Source: Tachypleus tridentatus (Eukaryota; Arthropoda; Merostomata; Xiphosura; Limulidae). From it: a stretch of DNA of 64,000 bases. The translations under genes were made by a program, and so were the position numbers. The notes under the pieces were generated by a model. The model did not search any database, had not been told where the DNA came from, and saw nothing but the letters and a program-made list of their open reading frames with translations. The stretch lies in NCBI RefSeq assembly GCF_004210375.1, contig NC_134837.1, positions 162,109,310-162,173,309 on the forward strand, read 5' to 3'. Below are positions 46,401 to 58,400 of this stretch, piece by piece (the first letter of the stretch is position 1; each line of letters starts with the position of its first letter).

Positions 46401-49400
46401 TAAAAAATATTTTTGTTTGGTATCCTCTACATGCAAAATTTTAAAAGACCTAGTAATCTATGTCCAGCAGCAAGTACAAATGTCATAGAGAGAAGAGATA
46501 ATTGTTTGCTTTACTTCTTGATTTATTGTTCTGTATTTTAAGAAGAATGAGCTTAATAATTTATTTTTAAATAGTATACTCTATATACTTGATTTCTTAA
46601 CTGAAATGTGACTGTACATTATTAAACAGTAGTCCACTAGAACACAGCCAAGACAAGGAAGACTAAAGTTCAGTTTTATACTACTGGATATGTAATGAGT
46701 GCACATGCACCATGTCAATGCAAGTTGTGTAATGTTGGCTAGGTATGACTGGAATGTCAATATAATAAAAAAATAATAAATATAGTGTCACCAGACTTAA
46801 GCTACTTACACTAAATATTCATATTTTTGTGTTATAATATGTAGTTATTCTAGCATGAAAAAACAATTTCCTAATTTTTTATGATGGTTACAAGGTTAAT
46901 CATGTAACAGAACCCACCAAGTTAAGAACATAGAAAATAACATAAAATATAAAGTCTTCTTGAAAACAAATGTTTGAAACATATTTAGGAGGTTTTACAA
47001 ATTACATAAATATTTGAGATTTTTGGGATGAAGAATAGTTTTTTAAGTCATAACATGAAATCATTTTGCACTCAGACTAATAATGAAAAGACTATTTTTC
47101 ACAAACAAATCTTCAGTAAATATATTTCATTAAAAAATCTGATTTACAAAATATTTGTAATCTTTACTAAAAGCCTACTAAATGTTGTGAAGATACATAT
47201 GCTGTATCAAAAGTTATAATACAAATACTTAATGTGTGCAAGTGTGTAGATGCACTCGTGTATATTATACTGAGCCTGTTATGAAATGGTTAATATTATG
47301 TTTTACCTGGAACAAACTACCTACTTAAAATATAAATCAATCCAGTATTAAGTATAGCTAATTAAATATCTGTTCTTATAATCCCATTTTTATTCAAAGT
47401 TTAGAATACAATTCATCAGTTAAGTCAGTAATATTATTGACTGTAAACCAGTAATATCTCACAAGGAGATTTAGGTTCGTTTTAAATCCATGCACTAAGA
47501 TAGTGATGTCAAAATAATTTCCATGATAAAAATATAATTATAAAAAAATTTAAATCACCAAAACAACTATATTACACATTTCAGCCAAACTGCTATAAAA
47601 CTACACACTCATAAGAAAACTTATTGTATTATACCTGAGCTGGAAAAGTTGTCGCATATACAACACTATGTTGACCATTTTGCTCAGTTCCAAGAATACT
47701 GGCTGTCAGGGTTTGTGCAGCTAGAAACAACAATTTAATCATGTTACATCTTAACAGTTTTGATGCATTTCTATTCTTATTAACAATTTATTACAACTCA
47801 TTTTATTAAATGTTATGTAAAAGGAATAAAACATTCAAAATACATCTCAAACTACATTTTCTGGTCGAATAATCTGCCAGTCAAGTTGAACTTGTTTTTT
47901 TTTATTATTATTCCATTTCTTCATTCAGATCTTGGCTAGCTGCCAGATCACAGTCTTTGTTTAGTTCTTAAAATATCTTAGTTAGTAATTAAACCATAGT
48001 CTTTCACTTAGTTTTTAAAATTTAACCATAAATCAGATTACAGCCTTCAATTCTTTTAAAACATTTAGCAGAAGACAATCTTTATTTCAAGTTGTTAGAT
48101 CATGGCTAATAACCATGTGTATTACACATTTTACTTTTATCTGGGTCCTACAGAATGTAAAAAAAAAAACCATGTAAAACTTCAAAATTTTTTATATAGT
48201 CTAAGTTTCATTAATCTTACTATAATTTTGACAATGTAGTTTTATTGCCAGATAAACGTAGCCAAATTTCTAAGAAGACAACTTTTTGAAAATTCTGAAC
48301 TGCAAAATTCTAGCACAAACAACATGAATAATTCAATCCAGACATTTATATATTTCAAATAAAAAAATATATAAAAATGTTTATATCCCTTTAATCTCCA
48401 AAACCTCAGTGCTCACATAGTAAGAAATATATTTCAGTTAATGGAACAATATTATTACTTTGTTGTTACCTACAGGAGTCCATTAAAGTGTAACAGCCAG
48501 CTCTAAAAATTATATATAAAATATAAGAATTTAGTTGTTGTATACAATAAACACTATTTTAGTTTGTGGCAGAATTAATGTAAACCATGATTTCTTTATC
48601 AGTTCATATACAGGGTTCTATGCTAATGACTAAATGCTGAAAACATAAAACAAGGACTATAAAACACTAATGGCTAAATGTTGAAAACATAAAATACATG
48701 AACAAATACATACATACATGTAATATATGCTACTCCCAACAACAGCGAGTAGCCACTGGCAGTATAATGACTGTTTTTATCATCCAATAAAAGCAAAGTC
48801 ATAAAAGATTTATTGTACTTTTTTGTATGCAACAGACTTTTTTCTAGCATTCTGTTTCTTGAATAATGAGTCTTTTAAAGAATTTCACACTCCTAATATA
48901 AGACTCTAAAATTTTTAACCAAATAATACCAATGTGTCTGCAATTCTTATAAAACATTACAAATATGATAGTTTCTAAGGCATCTCATGAACAAAACTTA
49001 CAAAAATTTTCTTCTCCTAGTTCATCTAGTGAGGAATCTGTAGCTTGTCCAACAGATACATTTTTGTCTCCTTTCATTGACTATAAAACAATAATCAATG
49101 AGTCTGTTTATAGCTGATTAGAACCAACAATGAACAATCATAGCACAATGGAATTTCAGAACTATTTGGACTATATTTTACTAACAGCTGAGCTACAGAG
49201 TTCATGTAGCTTAAAAATAGCTTTAAAAAAACTCAAAAAACTCTTAATGTTTCAACTCCTTAAGTTTTTGAATGAATAAATAAAAATCTCAGAATATTTA
49301 AGTTATTATTCCTATTACATTAAAAATTACATGTTATTAAAAAGTAATTAGACAAACCTCTCTGTATTTTTGTAAGTACAATTTCAGTGGTTCAACATAG

Positions 49401-52400
49401 TTGTCAAACCCTAAAGTGGACATAGCAAAGAGAATATCTTCCCCATTTATGGTCTTCCTCTTTTCTTGATGACACCTGTCACTTGCTCTGTAGGTCAGGG
49501 GGTCAAGGACAATATTAACATCAAACAACAAGCATTTCTATTATACCTGATGAAGTACATTTCATCATAAAACATAAAAAAGGGCATGTTTTCACACTAT
49601 TTTGAAATACATGCTATAGCTGTTAACTAATGACGATACACACACTCACAACATGAGATACATATATATACATTTAAAATGTCACCAAACTCTTTCCATC
49701 AAATGTAATATGGATGCAATGTGAGGTACATCCTGAAAGAATGAAACTGAGAGTTTACTTCAGAAGGTCAGATTGTCTTAATAGAATTTTTAGCTATATG
49801 TTGTACGAAAAGATCATGTTTGTTACTAATAAACTATCTCTATTTCTTCTCTGTTTGAACTTACTAATTACAGAAAATGGTAAATATATTTTTATATGTT
49901 TCAGGTAATATCAAATGTATCTAAAAAATTGCTACTATCAGATAATTTTTGTCAGAAGTTTTTGGACTGAAACTCTTAATTTCAGATTCATATAAGCAAA
50001 ACCACAAGTGGTTTTCAGTTATAATTATAACTATACATTATAGTTATAATGTATAAAACATTAAATACCCGAAATCAAAATTCTTCCTACAGAAATAAAT
50101 TTAGATGTTTGTCCAGATAACAAATGAAACCATATAAAAACATTTAGTTTGTCATCAGATGTAAAAAAACGGAAATTGAATCGTTTCATTAAAATAATTT
50201 TAATGTTAACAACTATGTGCTACTTAAACATTTTGAATAAAAAGTTATTGTTCAAAAGAAACGTTTTAAGATTTTCAAATACCTCCTATATGTTAAGCCT
50301 TCTTTGAACAAACTTTGTTTCTGTTTTATCCATCACAGTTAACGGCTTTTTAATCATTTTGAGTTTTTGAAGCTTCCAAAATACATCAAAAGCAGGTGGA
50401 ATGACATACAAACGTTCAAATTTGAAACAAGCACAAAAAGTACAAATGTTATAATTTTTCACCAGGCCTAGGCTTTATGTATAAAACAAATTCCAGAAAC
50501 TATGAATCTTAAAACAAATTATTAAGTCTAAATGAAAATACAAAAACAAAACAGACAACAGAATTTTCTAACTAATGATACCTATTAAACAACAGTTACC
50601 AAATAGTCTACAGAATGACCACAAATAATTCATACTTTTGACTGTGCTGGCTGATGAACGAGTAAAAAATAAAAGGAAACTATAACCGAAACTACAAGAA
50701 AACATACTTACAGTAACAAACATTCCATAATAAAGCTATATTTAGTTGAAGAACCTTAAATTACTAATTTTCTGTCATGTTCTACTTCAAATACAATAAT
50801 TTAGAAATTAAGGACCCACATGGTGCATGAAATACTAATTTATATAACTAATTATGGTATTTCCTAGAATTTCTTTCAAATTACATCTCAAAATAAATTA
50901 ACATATTCTACACTTTTTTCAGATTTTTCTATAACAATGAAAAATGTCAAGTGAAACATCAGGTTTCTCATGGTAAATATTTATTTCTTTAGTTTAGTAA
51001 AAAACCAAAATGGAAAGAAATGTTTATTAGCCAAAACATAGGTAGAAAATAAAATCACAGCTATTAAAGATTTTTACTCTTTTTCATGCTTCTATTATTT
51101 ATAATTTAGTTTTAGTCGTTCAGTCAGCTAAAAGTAGATACGAATAGTTATGTTTATATAGCACATCATATAGTTTGTTAAAATGATTATATGAAACAGA
51201 TTTCTCTTATTTACACTCATATTACCTGTTGGAAAATGATAACATTGCCTAGTCACCAAAGTTCACTTTCTATGTGGTATTAATGAAAATTTTAAAACAA
51301 GTTCTTTGTGGTTCTCTACAAAAAAGCAGCTAGAACTCAAGAAGTATAGGTATTTTTTTACCCCATCTGTTTTGTTGTTAGTTACACTTTTCTAAAATTT
51401 CTTTAGAATAATTTGTTTAATTGATATTGTAAATTTTGTTTTGGCAATAAGTGATAAACTATATATGTTCTAATGACTATTGAAAGCATGTTTGGCTTTT
51501 CATAAAAGGTGAACTGGTAAAAATGCTTAGAATTTTGATTACTCTTAACACACAAACTTTTCTAATGTATTTGAAACATGAACATAATAGTATTAATTTA
51601 ACTGTAAAAAGAGATTTTATGAAACACTTAAAATCAACCAAATTGTTTTCAAAATATATTTCTTCATCTTTTTAATAATGATGTTTGAAACTTTCATATT
51701 TTTTTATTACAAACTTTTTAAGACAGTGTCTACAAACATTTTACCAATTAAATTAAAGAAGTATCCAACAGAATGACATAGCAAAAATTACAATATTGGA
51801 AATATTTTGTTCAAGTATAGGGCTGAAAACATTCAGTTAAACCTTAAACCTACACAGATAACAACAACACTATCTGTTATATGTAGACTTTATAGATATA
51901 TTATATAGAACAATACTGGTTCAAACACTTTTACTATTTGCTTATAGCTTAGCTAAGTTTCAGTTTAAATCCCACAACAAATTTTCGAATTTTCTTAAAT
52001 GGTTGACTTAGAAGTATTATATACATTGTTTGACATACACAGTAAAACCTATCTAAGCCAGAAACTGCATGGGGCAGAAACCTGTACAAGCCAGAAATAT
52101 CAAAATTTTGCAGTATTATCTTAAGATTTCTCTTACAAAAGAACCTCTATATGGCAGAACCTACATAATGCAGACAGAAAGCTTTCACCTACCTCCTCTA
52201 TCAACAAATAAGATTAGAACCTGAGTACAGCAGAAAATATGTTTTTGATTAAATATTAATTTCTTATTTAATTAATAATTTATTGAAATATTAATAAATT
52301 CATGTTTAATTAATAATTTGTTTAAATATTAATTCTCAGACATTTTGTTACAATAAGTATTGATTAAATATATTCTGTTCTTTTTTCTGCTGTGATTATT

Positions 52401-55400
52401 CTGAAGATTGCTATTCAAAAGAGCAATTGACTTACTTTTGGTTGCATCTACTGATTGAAAACTAGAGAAACCATGGGTAATAGGTAAAATTGAAAAGCTG
52501 AGCTGTTTCAAAAATTTAAGAAAGAATCATCTTCCTGTGGAATGGTTTGTTTGTTTGTTTTGGAATTTTGCACAAAGCTACTTGAGGGCTATCTGTGCTA
52601 GCCATCCCTAATTTAACAGTGTAAGACTAGAGGGAAGGCAGCTAGTCATCACCACCCACTGCCAACTCTTGGGCTACTCTTTTACCAATGAATAGTGGGA
52701 TTGACCGTCACATTATAACGCCCCACGGCTGAAAGGGCGAGCATGTTTGGCGCGACCAGGATGTGAACCCGCAACCCTCAGATTACAAGTCGCACGACTT
52801 AACACATTTGGTCATGCCGGGCCCTGTGGATTGGAAAGCAAATAATAAAGTATGGGTGACCACTGCTATATTCAAGGAATTTCTGAACAAATTAAACAAA
52901 AGAAAATAGCAATATTCTTCTTTTCCTAGATAATGGAACTTGTCACCCAAAAGTTCAGCTTTCAAATGTTTGTTTAGTCTTTCTACCTCCACATACAGCA
53001 TCAGTTCTACAGCTACAAGATAATGAAATTATACAGTGTATAAAATTAAAATACAGAAAATTGATGCTTCTTCCTATTACTGCAAATATGGACAACTGAA
53101 TACATAATAAAGTGCTTTTGAAACTATGCATTTATTCTTGATATTGGCAGAGATTGAGGAGAAGTTGTTTGTTATGACGATTCTAGTAAAATCCAAACTC
53201 TGATTGAGAAGATTGATGCAGATGACTTTGTGAATGCGAAAGTTTTGTGAACATTGACAAGAATGTTTTAACAGAAACTGATGAAACTGATTTAAAATCT
53301 ATAATAGAATTGCAAAATGGTAACAGTGTGAGAGATTCAGAAGATGAACAAAATGGAAAAAATAGCAAGGAAGTAGAAAATCCTACTTCATCTCAAGTGT
53401 TAAGTTACATTCATGCTATCAAATTGTATGCAAAAATGATGGGGGAAAATGAACTTCATGAAAAGGCCCTGGAATTGGCTTTCTCTTTTAACCACATGAG
53501 AAAGCTCATTAAAAAAATGAAACAGTTGAAATTGGACAGTTTCTTCAAATATATTTGATTAAGATTTTGTGTACTTGTGTATATTTTGAATGTCTATTTT
53601 TGTTCTTATTCTAATAAATATAGCATAAACAGTATAATAACTTTATTCGCAAATGTGTAACTTCCCTTGAGTCAAGCAAGTATAACATTCCGCTCAAAAC
53701 TTATATGTAATTAAGGAAATTCCTGTGCACTGTCTAAGCCGGAAATTTTACTCAGTCTCTTACGATTCTGCCTTAGACAGGTTTTATTGCATGTATAAAC
53801 AATGTATGGACTGAAACAAAAAATGCTGCACTAACTGAAAAGATCCCAGAGTACAAGCTATAATGTGGGATTATAAAATGTATCCTAGGTTTTGGAGGTT
53901 ACTCTGGAAGTAGAACCCACACTGCAGTGGGGACACACCTTGTATTAGTCTTAGCCTTAGTTCACCACTCTCACCTAAGAAATAAAACAGTAGCAATAAA
54001 TATATAAATAGAAATTAGAAGAGTGAGCTGTGGGTGTACAAGCCCACAACATCCCACGTCTATATCACTCTCCACTGCTTTCAGACACTTATGGGAATGT
54101 GGCTGGTCTCCGAAGAAAACAAAATTGAAATAAAAATAAGAAAAAGAAAATAAGGAAATGAGGGTATAAATAAGTTGAAAACTTACCTCTTAATTTAGTA
54201 TTCCAGCCCCTAATATGGTAGAAAGGCACTAATTGTCAGCACAGCAAATGAACTGTACCAGCATGAAGCATCCCATCTAGCTTTCCAAACAAATTAGTAT
54301 AGTTCCCAACCACCATCCATTCACTAAGTCCACTGTGACTATCATGTTCTAAACAAGCCTTTGTGTGCAGCAAGGCGTACGTCCGCATAAAGTGTTTTGC
54401 ATGATCATTTTGGAAATCAATACATAAATTATTTTTCAAAAAGATTTATCAACTTAATTTTCCCAAAATGATCAGCAAAACACTTGCTTGTAGACATAAA
54501 TATCGATTAAAAGTCAATGATTTATCAGGTTTTGAAAAAGAAAAACAGCAATTCAAACCTTCATATTTGGTAATTAATTTTAGACATAAAATATTCATTG
54601 ATTTGCAGATTTCTAAAATTATTCTTCAGTGGATAAAAAATAATATTTTTCCTTGAACAAACTTAAAGCCTACCATCAATTATAAACACAAAGTTCCAAT
54701 TGGTAAATAACTATATAATTATAGAAGTTTTTTAACTAATGTAAATGTAGATGACATTAATAGCTTACCTTGTGAGTGTCAAAATAGTTTATTTATCGAT
54801 ACTTCTTGTAAACGTACTGTCACTGGTAATTTGAATATTACAAAAGATAAAATATTAGGTGAAATGATCAAAAAAGGATCTAAATACAGAATAACCATAA
54901 AGTATTATGTAATAAGAATAATATTCTCAAATCTATTGAAAGCAATACTGATTAATACATTTTAAAATTTAACCATTTTAAATCTTATGCACTTAGATGG
55001 TTTCTGGAAAGAAATACCATACTATTGAAAGCAATACTGATTAATACATTTTAAAACTTAACCATATTAAATCTTATGCACTTAGATGGTTTCTGGAAAG
55101 AAATACCATACAGATTTACTGTTTCATCAGTTAAAAAATACACTTCAAGAATTGCAAGAAAAATATGTTATAGTTCCCACTGATAATGCTAACTGTAGCA
55201 TTCGTATCATTTGTAAAAAGTTTCATGCATTAATTATGGTAAAAGAAATCAATAGTACACAAACATTTAAACTTGTTAACCAATCCAAAGATACAGTAAT
55301 TAATAATTTCACTAAAACTTATAATAAATTTTATTATAAACAAAATTCTTGTGTAGATTTATCATTTCTTTATGCTATTCCTAAACTACATAAATCTGCA

Positions 55401-58400
55401 TTTAAATTTAGTTTTATTTCCAATTCAATTAGAACAATTATCAAACAGCTGGCTATATTATTAAATATACATAAAATACTCCATATTTTAACTGATAAAA
55501 TAAAAAATGTAAGTGTTAATAATAAAAAACCAAATTTTTGTGGATTATAAAAATAATCAAACTATTTTAAAATATCTAAAAAAGTGTGAACAAATAAATA
55601 ATATTCAAATATTTGATTTTACCACATTGTAGATCACAATTCCATTAAAAGATTTAATATTTGTTTTAAATTCATTAATAGAACAGTTCTGTTATCTTTT
55701 TTTAAAACTAGAAAAAAGAATATTTACCTCCAAAAATATAAAAGACATAGTAAGTTTCTATATTTATAATAATTATATATTTTTCAACAAACAGGTTCTT
55801 AAATAATTAATAGGAGTTTCAATGGGAGCTAACTAACTACTGTACTTGTACAGCAAATTTATATCTTTACTATTACAGGAATATATTTATTAAAAACTAC
55901 ACATATCCAGATATTTTTAACTTAATTTACAGATATATAAATGATTAAATTAGTGTAAATGATCCTGAAATAAATAATGTTATTAACATTATTTATCCAG
56001 CAGAATAAGAAACTGAAAATACTTCAATATCTAATACAGAAATGTGCTGGCTAAAATCTTAAAGTCAACGAACATAAAGCAAAAATGTGCATTTTGCATT
56101 GTTAGACTCAACCACTTGTTTGAGAAGAGCTTTGAAAGATGAAAATAAAAAAAGGAAAAATAAAATTAAAAAAATTTTTTAGCATTTGATAGGGAAAATG
56201 TGAACACTATGAAATTAGCCTAAATACTAGCTGGTCAAAAGTTTAAGACCATACTGAAACGAAGCGTTAATTGGTAAACACGTAACGAAATTTAGTCATT
56301 TGTGTTCAAGCATTAGTGCTGTCAACATCTCAGACTGACATCTCCTGTGTTACATTGAGTAAAAACATGGCAAAGGCTAAAAAGTTGACAGAGTTTGAAC
56401 GTGGCAGAATTGTCAAGCTGCAAAAGCAAGGTCTCTCTCAACGTGCCATTGCTGGTGAGATTGGGCATAGTAAAACTGCTGTTGCAAATTTCTTAACAGA
56501 CCCTGAAAGATACGAAACGAGAATTTCAAGTGGTCAGCCCAAGAAAATTGTGCTGGTGTTGAGCAGGAGGATTCGAAGGGTTGTCTGGCAAGACACCAGC
56601 CAATTGTTGAACCAGATTAAGGCCCTTATGGAGGCAGAATGCAGCTCAAGAACAATACGACGGCATCTATGAGAGAAAGGCTTTAAAAATCGTAAAAGTC
56701 TTCAAAGGCCATGCCTCCTTCCACACCATGAAACAGCTCGGTTAAACTTTGCTGAGAAGCACCAAACGTGGGTTGTAGAAAAGTGGATGAAGGTTTTGTT
56801 CTCTGATGAAAAAAAATTTAACTTTGACAGTCCAGATGGCTTCCAAGTTACTGGAATGATAAAGATATCCCACCAGATACATTTTCTACACGACATAGTG
56901 GAGGTTCCATCATGCTTTCTCCTTCCATAGAACAATAGAGATTCAGATTATACAGGGGCATCAAGCAGCAGCTGGCTATACTGGCATGTTGGAGAGAGCA
57001 TCCTTATTGACTGAAGGCCCTCGATTGTGTGGAAATGACTGGATCTTTCAGAAGGACAATGCTGGATTCCACAATGACTGCAGGACAAAGGACTTTTTCA
57101 TAGTAAATAACGTGATTATTTTAGATCATCCAGCGTGTTCACCCAAACTGAACCCCACTGAAAATGTTTCAAGGTGGATGGCAAGGGAAGTCTTTAGAAA
57201 TTGACATCAATTCCAAACAGTGCATGGTCTTCGTCAAGCCATCTTCACTACTTAGAATAACATTCCAGCCAGTCTTCTGCAAATGCTTATATCGACAATG
57301 CCAAAGCGAATGTTTGAAGTTATTCGCAATGACGTCTGTACAACTCACTACTGAGACCTCTTGTTGGGCATTTCCTACCCTGTTTAGGATTTATTTTTGG
57401 TATGGTCTTGAACTTTTGACCAGCTAGTATTTAGGCTAATTTCATAGTGTTCACATTTTCCAGATTAAATGCTAAAAACGTTTTTATTTTTATTTTTTAA
57501 TTTTTTATTTTCATCTTTCAAAGCTCTACTCAAATAAGTGGTTGAGTCCACCAATGCAAAATGCATATTTTTTCTTTATGTTCATTGGTCTTAAGATTTT
57601 GGCTAGCAGTGTATATTATTTAGATTTAGAAATTAAAATAATTTATAAGGATATCAATGTAAATATTTTACCTTTTTAATTTATAGTTTAACATCTTTAA
57701 TAGTAATGTATCACACCCTTCTGTTACAAGCATTATAACTTCGCAATTATTCAGATATTGTAAAACGTGTAATATATTTAAATATTTTATCAGTAATGTT
57801 GAAATACTGATACAAAAATTAACAGTTAATGGATTTAATAGAAAAATGTTATATAAAATTATTAAACTATTCTATAACAAATATAAGAATGTATTAAATA
57901 AATATAAATAAATAAAATTTAGAGAAATTTTACTTAAAACTTCTAATAGCTATGTTAAGTTATGAATCAGGTCATTTAACAACTTGGCACTACTTTAAGC
58001 AGATGCACATCTTGCTGCATACAAAGGCTCGTTTAAAACATGATAGTCACAGTAGACTTGGTGAATGGGTGTTGGTTGGGAGCTATACTAGTTTGTTTGG
58101 AAAGCTAGATGGCATATTTCATGCTGGTATAGTTCATTTGCTGTGCTGTCAATTAGTGCCTTTCTACCATATTAGGGGCTGGAATGCTAACTTCAAGAGG
58201 TAAGTTTTCAACTTACTTACACCCTCATTTTTTATTTTATTTTTCTTATTTTTGTTTAAATTAATTTTTTCTTCCTGGGAGAGCAGTCACATCCCCACAA
58301 CTGTTTGCAAGCAATGGAGAGTGATATAGATATGGAACGTTGTGGGCTTGAGCATCCACATTTTGCTCTCCTAATTTCTATTTCTATATCTATTGTACTC

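Larger units (their letters stand above)
40459..47634 (-). other. Last NFYB intron (7.2 kb)
   Basis: Intron between the activation-region exon and the 27-nt terminal exon. It holds one family-B SINE, a degenerate ~200-bp repeat pair, a (A)19 run and a purine-rich domain, each listed separately. The remainder (about 40.5-41.6 and 45.4-47.6 kb) is AT-rich with nothing I recognise. Confidence 0.7.
52038..53793 (+). mobile_element. pogo/Tigger-type DNA transposon, decayed
   Basis: The ends are inverted copies: CAGTAAAACCTATCTAAG at the left and the reverse complement of AATAAAACCTGTCTAAG at the right, each next to a TA. The left end repeats the motif AAGCCAGAAA, as in Tigger elements. The interior carries broken transposase sequence on the plus strand and a SINE inserted between two coding fragments. 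At 1.76 kb including a 277-bp SINE, it has lost part of the coding region. Confidence 0.8.

Noticed and set aside
49337..49531. 64-residue minus-strand open frame as a stand-alone gene
   Set aside because: Its middle is an NFYB exon; both ends run into intron past valid acceptor and donor sites.
50024..50050. AT-only hairpin as a transcription terminator
   Set aside because: Intrinsic terminators of that type do not apply to RNA polymerase II genes and AT palindromes are common in such DNA.
57952..58203. 83-residue frame as a separate gene
   Set aside because: It lies in the inverted arm of the RT element, with a twin on the other arm; at most it is a remnant of that element's protein.
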